A DNA stretch of 64,000 nucleotides from Clostridia bacterium (GTDB taxonomy: Bacteria; Bacillota; Clostridia; Oscillospirales; Acutalibacteraceae): contig JAFYUI010000001.1 of the NCBI GenBank assembly GCA_017549565.1, forward strand, positions 19,641-83,640, written 5' to 3'. The notes below the pieces were generated by a model. It was not told the DNA's origin and searched no databases. It was given only the letters and a program-made list of their open reading frames with translations. This document shows, piece by piece, positions 43,556 to 52,453 of this stretch (positions within the stretch are counted from its first letter, which is position 1; every line of letters begins with the position of its first letter). Made by a program: the position numbers and the translations under genes.

Positions 43556-45865
43556 TTATACTGCTTTATTTAAAATTGCACACAAAACTGTTATGTCATC
43601 CTCACGCTTGTCGGTGCGGCGGCGACGGGCTGACATACATAAATGCTCGGCTAAATCCTGCGCCTTACCGTCCTTAAAGCTTTCAATTTCAGTTCTTATC
43701 CAGTCACATCCTTCACTTGTGGCACCGTCGGATAAAAGCACCACAATATCACCAACACGGCATTTTACAAGGGCGGTGTCAAAGCTGATATCCCGCAAAA
43801 TCCCCGCAGGGAGCGAGCTGCTTTCGGCTTTGCCCGTTCGGCCGTTTCGCCTTAAAATAGAGGGGGCAGCACCCGCTTTAAAGAGCTCGGTCATACCGGT
43901 ATAAAGGTCAATGCTTGCAATGTCAACCGTGGCAAGTGATTCATCGGTAGATTTAAACAGCATTGAAGAATTTAAAATTTTAAGTGAGCAGTTGTAACCA
44001 AAGCCCGCCTTTATAAGCCGTGCCATAAGGCCGGATGCCATTGCACCATCAACCGCGGCACGACCGCCTGTGCCCATGCCGTCACTTAAAACCATAATAA
44101 AATGTCCCTTGCCGTCATAAAAATATTTATAAGCATCCCCACAAAGCGAGCCACCGTTTGCAGAGTATTGCTCGGCGCCGAAGTCTACCATTATTTCGGC
44201 ACGCTCGTTTATTGAGATAAATATTTCGCCGCCAACCTCGCTTACAATGGGTGGGGCAAAATCACGCTCGCAGGCGATAGAGCAAAGCCGCATAACCTGT
44301 GCACGATTTATTACAAGGTCGCTTGACTTTTTAAGCTTCATTTCAAGTGTCATCCGCCCGAAGCGGTCCACTCGGGAACAGCATTCGTCAAGGTTTATGC
44401 CAATATTTTTAAGGGCGGCGGCTGCACTTTCGGCGGCAGAGTTATCAAAGCTTTCCTGCATTTCAAAATCATCTGCTAAATCAGACAGCATATTGGCAAT
44501 TCCGCCAAATTGGTCCGACACGACCGACCGCACCTCATCAATGCGGTTTTCCGCCGCAATGCGCGAGGCATAGTCAGTATAATGCTTAAAAACAGCATTA
44601 CCCATGCGGGCGGTACGAAGGCATCTGCCTTTAAATTCTTCGGTGGTGTGGGTTTCGGGGTTAAGCTCGCCCTGTTTTACCGCTTTGGTCATTTCTAAAA
44701 TGGCGGCAACCGTTTCATCCCGCCTTTTTTCCCAACAGTGAAGCCGCAGCTTACAGCCGCTACAAGCATCCTGCTCAATAGCGTTTATAACTGTGCTGAA
44801 ATTCGGCGCAGTTATTTTTGAAAGCTCAAGCGACACCTTGTCCACTGTGTCAGAAACATCCTTTAAAGCGTTGGAGGCCAAATTTAACCGCAGGGTGAGG
44901 GATTTTTTAATTCCGTTTGGTATTAAAACCTTTGGATATGCCGAAAAAACCTTGCCAAGCATTATGCCGAAATTTCTTGGTGTGAAAAGAAAAATAAGTG
45001 CACCAAGCACCGTTTCGATTACGGTGGTGGCGATTAAAATGCTTTCGCCCGTTGATACGGCACCTATAAATGCAAGGCCTAAAACAATGAAAATTTGGGC
45101 GTACTTGCCAAGTGACGAAAACACCCCGCACATAAGACCTGCAAAGGCAACCGCAACACCAATATTGCCCGAAATACCCCCAAGCGTAAAGGTAAAGGCA
45201 ACCGCTGTACCGCTTATTGCACCTGAAATGATACCGCCGTATTTTGAGGCAATTAGTATAAGCAAAATGCTTAAAATTCGGCCAAGAGAAACCCCTGTTA
45301 CCTGCAAATCAAAAAGCCCCATTATAATAATGTTAAGGGTAATCAGCACAGATACAAGCTCGTTAGCGCTTAGCCCCGACTGTGCTTTGTCAAGCGCCTT
45401 AAAGGCACGGTTTACAAAATAAGCCCCCGCCGCCGTTAAAAGCATTTCGCTTATAATATCAAGCGAATTTCCACCAAGACCACGGTAGGTTGCGGCCGAG
45501 GTCATAAGACTCGCAAGCCCTGCAATAAGGGTTACAAAGCCATCACTTTTTAAAAGCTTTTTATAATTGCTTAAAAGCAGCTTAATGGCAAGTATCGCAA
45601 ACATGCAAGCGGTATATTTAAAGCCGTTACCCTGCGTTACGGGGAAGATATACCCCAAAAACACACCCAAAGCGACTGATGGTGTATATGTAAGTGGTGT
45701 GCCTGCAATTAGCGAAATGCCAAAGGGCAAGAGCTTGTCCATTACCGTCGCGCGAGTAGAAAAATAACCACAAAATGCAACAAAAAGATGTGAAAATGCG
45801 GCAAAAGCCATTTCCTTTTTTGAAATCTTTTCTAAAGTGTTAGGAATTTTTACAATATCCTTCAA
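43556..45865 (-). CDS. spoIIE: Stage II sporulation protein E (SpoIIE)
   Basis: 769 residues. The N-terminal third holds about ten membrane helices (to roughly residue 310); a central regulatory region contains a cysteine cluster (CSGCKLRLHCWEKR); a C-terminal PP2C phosphatase has LSDGMGTGGRAAVDGAMA and LLSDGATSEG. SpoIIE dephosphorylates SpoIIAA in the forespore to release sigma-F and acts in polar division. This shows that the organism belongs to a sporulating lineage. The upstream region carries a Spo0A-type promoter. Confidence 0.97.
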   Translation of the reverse strand: MKDIVKIPNTLEKISKKEMAFAAFSHLFVAFCGYFSTRATVMDKLLPFGISLIAGTPLTYTPSVALGVFLGYIFPVTQGNGFKYTACMFAILAIKLLLSNYKKLLKSDGFVTLIAGLASLMTSAATYRGLGGNSLDIISEMLLTAAGAYFVNRAFKALDKAQSGLSANELVSVLITLNIIIMGLFDLQVTGVSLGRILSILLILIASKYGGIISGAISGTAVAFTFTLGGISGNIGVAVAFAGLMCGVFSSLGKYAQIFIVLGLAFIGAVSTGESILIATTVIETVLGALIFLFTPRNFGIMLGKVFSAYPKVLIPNGIKKSLTLRLNLASNALKDVSDTVDKVSLELSKITAPNFSTVINAIEQDACSGCKLRLHCWEKRRDETVAAILEMTKAVKQGELNPETHTTEEFKGRCLRTARMGNAVFKHYTDYASRIAAENRIDEVRSVVSDQFGGIANMLSDLADDFEMQESFDNSAAESAAAALKNIGINLDECCSRVDRFGRMTLEMKLKKSSDLVINRAQVMRLCSIACERDFAPPIVSEVGGEIFISINERAEIMVDFGAEQYSANGGSLCGDAYKYFYDGKGHFIMVLSDGMGTGGRAAVDGAMASGLMARLIKAGFGYNCSLKILNSSMLFKSTDESLATVDIASIDLYTGMTELFKAGAAPSILRRNGRTGKAESSSLPAGILRDISFDTALVKCRVGDIVVLLSDGATSEGCDWIRTEIESFKDGKAQDLAEHLCMSARRRRTDKREDDITVLCAILNKAV

Positions 45866-45896
45866 TTTTTATCACCGCCGTAATTTATTCGATTTT

Positions 45897-45929
45897 ATTG
45901 TATAGCCAAAATTTAAAAAAGTTTGTCAA
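45897..45929 (-). promoter_or_regulatory. spoIIE promoter with the 21-bp spacing of Spo0A-dependent promoters
   Basis: On the minus strand: perfect -35 TTGACA (45924-45929), a 21-bp spacer, and -10 TACAAT (45897-45902). The abnormal spacing matches what is known for B. subtilis spoIIE, where Spo0A~P is needed for use of a sigma-A promoter. Confidence 0.7.
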
Positions 45930-45963
45930 ACGGTGGTGTAAAAATGGGGGACTTTTTGTCAAA
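45922..45963. promoter_or_regulatory. Two Spo0A (0A) box-like sites upstream of spoIIE
   Basis: TTTGTCAAA occurs at 45922-45930, overlapping the -35, and TTTGTCAAA again at 45955-45963. They are 33 bp apart (three helical turns) and one base from the classic TGTCGAA core. Confidence 0.65.
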
Positions 45964-46050
45964 ACGCTTATATTTAAATAACTTTTGAAAATAATGAATA
46001 AAAATTTTCTTTTTGCAGAATTTAATTTGGTAAATTTACAATAGTTTTTC

Positions 46051-46079
46051 TTGACTTTGCATACAAAAAAATGTATAAT
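46051..46079 (+). promoter_or_regulatory. Promoter of greA-lysS
   Basis: -35 TTGACT (46051-46056), 17-bp spacer, perfect -10 TATAAT (46074-46079). Confidence 0.8.
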
Positions 46080-46131
46080 GGTGAATACTTGGTGACTTAT
46101 GCCAAAAAAATATTTAAGGTGGTACTTTTAC

Positions 46132-46611
46132 ATGGCAAAAACTATTAAAATTACCCAGGATGGACTTGAAAAGCTTAAAAACGAGCTTGAATATCTTAAG
46201 ACCGAAGGCCGTACAGATATTGCTGAAAAAATTAAGGTAGCGCGTGGCTATGGCGACCTTTCTGAAAACAGCGAATATGATGAAGCCAAAAACGAACAAG
46301 CCAAAATTGAAGCAAGAATTGTTGAAATTGAAGCAATTCTTAAAAATGTTGAGGTTATTGAAGAGGTTAAGGGCAGAGGAAAGCCCAAAACCGTTTCGTT
46401 GGGCGTTACCGTAAAGGTTTTGGATGTTGAATTTGATGAAGAGTGTGAATACCGTGTGGTTGGCTCTTTGGATGCTGACCCCTCACAAGGTATGATTTCG
46501 GACGATTCTCCCTTTGGCAAAGCATTGCTTGGCAAAAAAATCGGTGACGAGATTATTGTAGATGCTCCCGCAGGCGAGCTTAAATTTAAAATTTTAGAAA
46601 TTTCAAAGTAA
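46132..46611 (+). CDS. greA: Transcription elongation factor GreA
   Basis: 159 residues. An N-terminal coiled coil ([19 protein letters not shown]) has the tip region [16 protein letters not shown], whose acidic residues enter the RNA polymerase channel and promote transcript cleavage; a C-terminal FKBP-like domain ends in [11 protein letters not shown] at 46132 follows AAGGTGG; the frame extends upstream to 46099 without a signal. lysS follows, a common Firmicute pairing. Confidence 0.97.
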   Translation: MAKTIKITQDGLEKLKNELEYLKTEGRTDIAEKIKVARGYGDLSENSEYDEAKNEQAKIEARIVEIEAILKNVEVIEEVKGRGKPKTVSLGVTVKVLDVEFDEECEYRVVGSLDADPSQGMISDDSPFGKALLGKKIGDEIIVDAPAGELKFKILEISK

Positions 46612-46645
46612 TTTAATTTTTTAAATTCTTTTAGGAAGTGACAAG

Positions 46646-48148
46646 ATGGAACAAAATAAAGTTCAAAATCAACCAATCGAGCAGGACTTTAACGAAATTG
46701 TTAAAATCCGTCGTGAAAAGCTTGCAAATTTAAAAGAATCGGGCAACGACCCATTTGTTATTACTAAGTTTGACTTTGATAATGATTCTGAAAATATCAA
46801 AGCAAATTTTGACGAAATGGAAGGCAAAACCGTTAAAATTGCGGGCAGAATTCTTGCGCGCAGAATTATGGGTAAAGCCAGCTTTGTCGGTTTAAGTGAT
46901 TCTACCGGCAAAATTCAGCTTTATGTTCGCCGTGACGATGTTGGCGAGGATGTATATGCCGGCTTTAAAAAGTGGGATATTGGTGACATTATCGGTGTTG
47001 AGGGCTTTGTTTTCAAAACCCAAACAGGCGAAATTTCGGTTCACGCTACTTCTATCAAACTTTTGTCAAAGTCACTTTTACCTTTGCCTGAAAAGTTCCA
47101 TGGTCTTACCAATAATGACTTACGTTTCAGACAAAGATATGTTGACCTTATTATGAACCCCAATGTTAAGCGCAATTTCGTTATTCGTTCACAGTTTATC
47201 AAGTTTATGAGAAATTATCTTGATAATATGAACTATATCGAGGTTGAAACCCCCGTACTTAATACCATTGTTGGCGGTGCGGCTGCTCGTCCTTTTGTGA
47301 CACACCATAACACATTAAATATACCAATGTATATGCGTATCGCAACCGAGCTTCCCCTAAAGCGCCTTATTGTCGGCGGTATGGACAGGGTTTATGAAAT
47401 TGGCCGTATTTTCAGAAACGAAGGTATGGACCCCAAACACAACCCCGAATTTACAACGGTTGAACTTTACCAAGCATACGCTGATTTCCACGATATGATG
47501 GACATTGCCGAAGGTATCATTTCAGGTGCCGCAAAGGAAATTTTGGGCACTTATGAAGTTGAATGGCTTGGCGAAAAGATTGACTTAACACCCGGTTGGC
47601 GCCGTCTTACTATGGTGGACGCTGTTAAGGAATATGCAGGTATTGACTTTGGTGCAATTACTGACGATGCCGAAGCTGTAAAAGCGGCTGAAAGCATTGG
47701 CGTTGAGCTTGCCGACACTGCTGATAAGACTTGGGGCAATGCACTTTATGCTTGCTTTGACCAGCGTGTTGAAGAAAAGCTTATTCAGCCCACATTTATC
47801 ACAATGTATCCGGTTGAGGTTTCACCGCTTACAAAGGCATCTCCCGCAGACCCACGCCTTACCGAACGTTTCGAGCTTTTCGTTTGCCACAGCGAACTTG
47901 CAAATGCTTATTCAGAACTTAACGACCCCATCGTTCAGCGTGAACGCTTTGAAAAGCAATTAGAGCTCCGCGAACGCGGTGATGACGAGGCCGAAATGCT
48001 TGATGAAGATTTCCTCACCGCTATGGAATACGGTATGCCTCCAACAGGTGGTATGGGTATCGGTATTGACCGCGCAGTAATGCTGCTCACCAATTCTGAT
48101 ACTATTAGGGAAGTAATCCTATTCCCTACAATGAAGCCTTTGGACTAA
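46646..48148 (+). CDS. lysS: Lysyl-tRNA synthetase, class II
   Basis: 500 residues. An N-terminal OB fold for the anticodon (VKIAGRILARRIMGKASF in part: AGRILARRIMG) precedes class II motif 2 GRIFRNEGMDPKHNPEF and motif 3 GGMGIGIDRAVMLL. ATG follows GGAAGTG. It is the last core gene before the accessory region. Confidence 0.98.
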   Translation: MEQNKVQNQPIEQDFNEIVKIRREKLANLKESGNDPFVITKFDFDNDSENIKANFDEMEGKTVKIAGRILARRIMGKASFVGLSDSTGKIQLYVRRDDVGEDVYAGFKKWDIGDIIGVEGFVFKTQTGEISVHATSIKLLSKSLLPLPEKFHGLTNNDLRFRQRYVDLIMNPNVKRNFVIRSQFIKFMRNYLDNMNYIEVETPVLNTIVGGAAARPFVTHHNTLNIPMYMRIATELPLKRLIVGGMDRVYEIGRIFRNEGMDPKHNPEFTTVELYQAYADFHDMMDIAEGIISGAAKEILGTYEVEWLGEKIDLTPGWRRLTMVDAVKEYAGIDFGAITDDAEAVKAAESIGVELADTADKTWGNALYACFDQRVEEKLIQPTFITMYPVEVSPLTKASPADPRLTERFELFVCHSELANAYSELNDPIVQRERFEKQLELRERGDDEAEMLDEDFLTAMEYGMPPTGGMGIGIDRAVMLLTNSDTIREVILFPTMKPLD

Positions 48149-48286
48149 TATAGTTCAAAAAAACCCAGTAGTTATGCGGGTTTGTGTCGGTTTTTATCTT
48201 CAAAAAACCACGCCACTACGCCAACTACTACGCCATTTTTCACAAAGAAATTTGCAGAGAAAAGTCACTATGATAGACTAAAGATC

Positions 48287-48313
48287 AAGCGCCGTGCATT
48301 TTGCACGGCGCTT
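48287..48313 (+). terminator. Strong hairpin terminator at the start of the island
   Basis: 12-bp perfect stem AAGCGCCGTGCA / TGCACGGCGCTT with a TTT loop and T-rich tail; it isolates the island from lysS transcription. Confidence 0.75.
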
Positions 48314-48362
48314 TCATTATATATTATTTTTAAAAGAAAAAGTCAGAAGGATTAAAAAATAT

Positions 48363-48422
48363 ACACCTAAATGAGATTTTTTCTCGTTTAGGTGTTGACT
48401 TTTCGGAAAAAGTGTATATAAT
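48363..48422 (+). promoter_or_regulatory. Island operon promoter overlapped by an inverted repeat
   Basis: -35 TTGACT (48395-48400), 16-bp spacer, -10 TATAAT (48417-48422). A near-perfect 13-bp inverted repeat (from ACACCTAAATGAG to CTCGTTTAGGTGT) ends on the first base of the -35, so a protein bound there would block RNA polymerase. This suggests the operon is repressed. Confidence 0.65.
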
Positions 48423-48457
48423 ATATAGTGTAAAGGTGAAAAAGGAGATAATGAATT

Positions 48458-49729
48458 ATGTTACTTCAATTTAATTTTAAAAATTTCAAATCCTTTAGAG
48501 ATGATACAACATTAGATTTAACTGCAACAAAAATATCCGAATTTAATAATCATGTAATTTCTATATCTAATGAAAGAATATTGCCAGTTGCGTCCATATT
48601 CGGTGCTAACGCAAGTGGTAAATCGAATGTTCAAGAAGCGTTTAGATATATGTCTATGTATGTTATTAACTCACTAGATTATGGAGATGAATCAGATTCA
48701 AAGAAAAAGAAGTCTAAGTTTTTTAGACCAACGCCCTTTTTATTTGACAATAACAGCAAAACTGCCGAATCATCTTTTGAAGTTTATTTTATTGATTCTG
48801 AAGAAAATGGCGCAAAGACATATAATTATGGATTTACAATTGATAGTACTGGCGTGCGTGAAGAATGGTTGAATTGTAAAGCTAAGTCCGCAAGAGGTAA
48901 TTTCAAAACTATTTTTTATCGCCATGATGATGAATATGATTTTTCTGGTATACCAACTAAAAGCCAAGAAAATCTTAGAATTGCACTAGAAAAAGAAACA
49001 TTGATAGTATCTTTAGGCGCAAAACTTAAAATAGCAAAACTTAAGTTTATTAGAGATTGGTTTATCAATAATGATTTCGCCGATTTTGGCAGACCAATTG
49101 AAAACTTCTTTTTGTCGCAATTAATACCTGATGGATTTGCAGAAGATGAAAAGGTTCGCCAAAAGGTAGTTGATTATTTTGCAACCTTTGATCCCTCTAT
49201 TATCGGTTTTAATGTTGAGGTTTTGAAATCAGATAACGATGATGAAGATGAGCATTTAAAAATAGATGCAATTCATAAAATGATTGATTCTGAAAAGACA
49301 ACATCTATACCATTACAACATGAATCCGCCGGCACACTTAAAATGTTTGCGATGTATCCGATGCTAGAAGATGTTCTTTCTACTGGTGGAGTTTTGTTCA
49401 TAGATGAATTAAATGCTAGACTCCATCCGTTGTTAGTACGTGCTTTCATCATTACTTTCCTTGACCCAGACATCAATACAAAGCATGCTCAACTTATATT
49501 TACTTCGCACGATTCTTGGCAATTGAATGGAAATATTTTAAGAAGAGATGAGATTTGGTTTGCCGAAAAAGATCTTGACGGTGTGTCAAATCTATATTCA
49601 TTAGCAGATTTTGTGGATGAAGATGGTGTCAAGATTCGTAAAGATGAAAACTATGAAAAAAATTATCTATTAGGAAAGTATGGAGCAATTCCCTCCTTGA
49701 GTAACTTTGATATGTTTAAGGAGGAATAA
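48458..49729 (+). CDS. AAA ATPase, AbiLi/RloA-like
   Basis: 423 residues. An OLD/ABC-type ATPase starting FNFKNFKSFRDDTTLDL, with Walker A FGANASGKSNVQEA near residue 50, signature-like QHESAGTLKMFAM, Walker B GGVLFIDELNARLHP and H-switch TSHDSW. The domain order fits the AAA_21 ATPases that pair with RloB-type proteins in the AbiL phage-abortive system. AAGGAG lies ahead of the ATG. It ends 3 bases before the RloB-like gene. Confidence 0.88.
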   Translation: MLLQFNFKNFKSFRDDTTLDLTATKISEFNNHVISISNERILPVASIFGANASGKSNVQEAFRYMSMYVINSLDYGDESDSKKKKSKFFRPTPFLFDNNSKTAESSFEVYFIDSEENGAKTYNYGFTIDSTGVREEWLNCKAKSARGNFKTIFYRHDDEYDFSGIPTKSQENLRIALEKETLIVSLGAKLKIAKLKFIRDWFINNDFADFGRPIENFFLSQLIPDGFAEDEKVRQKVVDYFATFDPSIIGFNVEVLKSDNDDEDEHLKIDAIHKMIDSEKTTSIPLQHESAGTLKMFAMYPMLEDVLSTGGVLFIDELNARLHPLLVRAFIITFLDPDINTKHAQLIFTSHDSWQLNGNILRRDEIWFAEKDLDGVSNLYSLADFVDEDGVKIRKDENYEKNYLLGKYGAIPSLSNFDMFKEE

Positions 49730-49732
49730 TAA

Positions 49733-50380
49733 ATGCCCAGACACGAAAGAACCGGAAATAGAAAACCACGTGAACATTTGGGTAATCAAAGAGTTCCTAA
49801 GCTCGGATATTATTTTATTGTTACAGATACCAAGGAAACCGAACAAAATTATATGTATGGACTTAGGGATTCTATACCCAAAGAGCTTCAAGGAAAGTTG
49901 GTTATAAAAGTAGTTAAAACCAAGACCAAAAACCTTGTGGAAGAGGCTATAAATCTTGCATCCTTAAATCCTCAATATGGTGAAACTTGGATTATATTCG
50001 ACAGAGACCAAGTACAGGATTTTGACGAAATAATATCTCAAGCAAAAGCCAAAGGCATAAAAGTCGGATGGACAAACCCGTGTATTGAAGCATGGTTTTC
50101 TGCCTATTTCTTCAGTATGCCTACATATCAAGATTCTGTGTCGTGCTGCACAGGATTCAGCAGAACCTTTGAGCAAGTATCAGGTCAAAAATATGTTAAA
50201 TCAGACCAACAAATATACGATAAGCTAAATCGCTTTGGCGATGAATTGTCGGCTATTGAACTTGCTCAAAGAAAATATGATGAGCACAGGGCTAACTGTA
50301 AGGACAAGCCCTCAGAGATGTGTCCTTGCACAACAGTTCACCTACTAATAGACGAAGTTAAATCTAAAATCAAAAAATAA
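49733..50380 (+). CDS. RloB/AbiLii-like putative nuclease
   Basis: 215 residues. RloB family pattern: basic N-terminus, YYFIVTDTKETEQNYM, acidic IIFDRDQVQDFDE, NPCIEAWFSAYFF and C-terminal CTTVHLLIDEV. The acidic residues resemble a TOPRIM-like metal site. RloB partners are thought to be the effectors switched on by the neighbouring ATPase during infection; that role is inferred here from pairing. GGAGG lies just before the ATG. Confidence 0.85.
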   Translation: MPRHERTGNRKPREHLGNQRVPKLGYYFIVTDTKETEQNYMYGLRDSIPKELQGKLVIKVVKTKTKNLVEEAINLASLNPQYGETWIIFDRDQVQDFDEIISQAKAKGIKVGWTNPCIEAWFSAYFFSMPTYQDSVSCCTGFSRTFEQVSGQKYVKSDQQIYDKLNRFGDELSAIELAQRKYDEHRANCKDKPSEMCPCTTVHLLIDEVKSKIKK

Positions 50381-50399
50381 ATTAGAAAGGAAAACACTA

Positions 50400-50753
50400 A
50401 TGGATGTGAATAGTATAGAGACACTACTTGAATCAATATTGCAAGAACTTAGTTTATTAACAGTACAAACTAAAGCAACAGCTATCCAACGTTTCAACAC
50501 CGAATATCTTACCACTGATGTACGAAAAAAAGCATATGAAAAATTTGATGGTGAAAAAACATTAAAGGAAATAAGCGATGAGCTTGGCTGTAATCTTCGC
50601 ACTTTACAAGTTTTTAGCGCAACCCTAATTGAAAATAACCTTATTGATTTTCAGAAGCAGGGTAATAATAAAATTCTCTCAAAAAACACATCAAAAATTG
50701 CTATATATTATGCAGCTCAAGATTTAAAAAAGGAGGAAATTAACAATGGATAA
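50400..50753 (+). CDS. Small winged-helix protein 1
   Basis: 117 residues. An N-terminal amphipathic helix or coiled coil (IETLLESILQELSLLTVQ) leads into a winged helix: YLTTDVRKKAYEKFDG, KTLKEISDELG, LRTLQVFSATLIENNLIDF. It has no membrane segment. It is clearly related to the gene at 51072 and more distantly to the two others. The last 8 bases overlap the next gene. Probably a DNA-binding or protein-docking subunit. Confidence 0.75.
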   Translation: MDVNSIETLLESILQELSLLTVQTKATAIQRFNTEYLTTDVRKKAYEKFDGEKTLKEISDELGCNLRTLQVFSATLIENNLIDFQKQGNNKILSKNTSKIAIYYAAQDLKKEEINNG

Positions 50754-51072
50754 TCTCGAAAGTTTGACTAATATGTTTGCAGAATTCTTAACGATATATA
50801 AATTTGTGAATAAAAAAACGATTGCCGATATGCTTGCTAATGAATTGAATAAAACCCAGCTTTTTGAAATATATCAGTTAACTGACGGAAATAATTCTAC
50901 ACGCGATATTGCCGCTAAACTTACCCAAAAGTGTGCCCATGGAACTATTGCAAATATTTGGAAAAGATGGGCGTTAAAAGGTATTGTTGTCCCGTCAGAA
51001 ACAAAGGGGAGATTTAAAGCCGCTTTTAATCTCGAAGAATATGGAATTACAGAAGTTAAGGAGGGCGAATAA
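50746..51072 (+). CDS. Small winged-helix protein 2
   Basis: 108 residues. Helical N-terminus, then IYQLTDGNNSTRDIAAKL and a recognition-helix-like GTIANIWKRWALKGIVVP with a basic wing (SETKGRFKAAF). It keeps the DG-x-x-S-x-x-[DE]-I pattern of its neighbours. AAGGAGG is upstream; the stop shares one base with the next ATG (TAATG). Confidence 0.75.
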   Translation: MDNLESLTNMFAEFLTIYKFVNKKTIADMLANELNKTQLFEIYQLTDGNNSTRDIAAKLTQKCAHGTIANIWKRWALKGIVVPSETKGRFKAAFNLEEYGITEVKEGE

Positions 51073-51371
51073 TGGATTTTAATCAACAGATTCTTGAAGA
51101 ACTGAAAGCAATTAGAAGATTGCTAACGATATTTTCTCAAGATAAACTTGAAGAATTTAACGAAAACATAAAAACGAAATACTTGACTACACCTCAAAGG
51201 CAGCAAATGTATGAGCTCTTTGATGGAACAAAATCTCTCAAAGAAATATCTACAGTTGTTAATGTGTCTTCCGAGGCCGTTAGACAGTTCGCTGTTTCTT
51301 TAGAACAAGCGGGGCTTATTGAGTATGTGATAGTAAGCGGAAAACAGAAAAATCCCAAGCGCATTTTTTAG
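51072..51371 (+). CDS. Small winged-helix protein 3
   Basis: 99 residues, the closest paralogue of protein 1: YLTTPQRQQMYELFDGTKSLKEIS against YLTTDVRKKAYEKFDGEKTLKEIS (parts shown: YLTTPQRQQMYELFDG). It then reads SSEAVRQFAVSLEQAGLIEY and a basic C-terminus (SGKQKNPKRIF). Translationally coupled to its neighbours. Confidence 0.75.
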   Translation: MDFNQQILEELKAIRRLLTIFSQDKLEEFNENIKTKYLTTPQRQQMYELFDGTKSLKEISTVVNVSSEAVRQFAVSLEQAGLIEYVIVSGKQKNPKRIF

Positions 51372-51383
51372 GGGAGGAAAATA

Positions 51384-51797
51384 ATGTCAGATTCAATTAC
51401 TGAAAAAGTCGATATATTATCGGATGATATAAAGAAAATAAAAAACGACTTGAATATTGTAAAAGCTAACACACAAGTGAGTGCTAATCTTTTATCACTT
51501 TTGCATGGTGATAACATTTTAGAAATGGTTTTTGCAACCGCAAAGAGTGAAAAATTATGTAAAGCATTGGTTATATGTAAAGAACCAAACACAGCAAAAG
51601 ACCTATGTGATAAGCTTGGTATTAAAGCGCCGAATATAAGAAAACAAGTAATTGATAAACTTATTGACGCATCACTTTTAACGGTAGCTGACAAAAAAGG
51701 GCAACGTGAGGTTTATCGTAGAGCCTTCTTTTTGGATATGATTGGATTCGACCAAGCAGCGTTCAGAAAATATCCCGATTTAAGGGAGGAAGTATGA
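51384..51797 (+). CDS. Small winged-helix protein 4
   Basis: 137 residues. A long N-terminal coiled coil (ITEKVDILSDDIKKIKNDL) precedes a winged helix (NTAKDLCDKLGIKAPNIRKQ, VIDKLIDASLLTVADKKGQ). The C-terminal extension includes FFLDMIGFDQAAFRKYPDL. The most divergent of the four. GGGGAGG precedes the ATG. It overlaps the membrane protein gene by four bases. Confidence 0.75.
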   Translation: MSDSITEKVDILSDDIKKIKNDLNIVKANTQVSANLLSLLHGDNILEMVFATAKSEKLCKALVICKEPNTAKDLCDKLGIKAPNIRKQVIDKLIDASLLTVADKKGQREVYRRAFFLDMIGFDQAAFRKYPDLREEV

Positions 51798-52453
51798 GCA
51801 TATATTCATTGTTATCATTATCTTTTGCTCTGTGTGCAGTATACTGTTGTGTTATTTTAATTTTTCCTGAAACATATAAGCAAACTTCATCCAAAAAGAG
51901 AATTAACACATTAATAGGTATTTCTATTTTATGCTATTCTGTCGGCTTGGTGTTATTGTACTTCCTTAGAGAATGTAATATATTATCGATCCAAGTGGAT
52001 ATCAAATTGGCTTTAATAATCATACCTAGTATCACTGTTTTTCTCTTTGTTGCCAATATATTTTGCCCTGCATTTTGCATTATGTTGAAACATAATAAAA
52101 ATGAAACCAAAATCGCAACACAATTTAATAGATTGATTTTTCAATACAAATATCAAGGCGACAAGAGAATTGAATCAATTAAAGAACTTGAAGAATTTCA
52201 AGATGCAAACCAAAAGTTTTTATGTGAGCAAGGAATAGAATTATATATTCCAGAATTAATAAAGCAATCAAATAATGCATTGCATCTTGCTCCAGAAAAG
52301 TTGATAAATATGTTGGAAGACTATTCTATACAACTTATAAGACAGACATCGGATTACACACCAAATCCATTTACTAATAGCAACATTGTATTCTCATTTG
52401 GTATATCAACGCTATTAACATTAGTTTTATCTTATATCACCATTATACCATAA
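51794..52453 (+). CDS. Four-helix membrane protein of unknown function
   Basis: 219 residues. Hydrophobic helices at about 3-24, 38-58, 68-97 and 200-219 flank a soluble, charged helical domain of about 100 residues (KNETKIATQFNRLIFQYKY; SIKELEEFQDANQ). I recognise no family. Its four-base overlap with winged-helix gene 4 places it in the same operon, where it could localise or gate the response at the membrane. Confidence 0.7.
   Translation: MSIYSLLSLSFALCAVYCCVILIFPETYKQTSSKKRINTLIGISILCYSVGLVLLYFLRECNILSIQVDIKLALIIIPSITVFLFVANIFCPAFCIMLKHNKNETKIATQFNRLIFQYKYQGDKRIESIKELEEFQDANQKFLCEQGIELYIPELIKQSNNALHLAPEKLINMLEDYSIQLIRQTSDYTPNPFTNSNIVFSFGISTLLTLVLSYITIIP

Larger units (their letters stand above)
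48149..48457. other. Junction between core genome and defence island
   Basis: 309 bases without a gene. Contents in order: a weak hairpin AAACCC / GGGTTT (48161-48183) that may end lysS transcription; a direct repeat ACTACGCCA at 48215-48223 and 48227-48235; a strong hairpin (48287-48313); then an inverted repeat and promoter for the island operon. Sequence composition changes here, so the island boundary is probably near the repeats. Confidence 0.5.
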
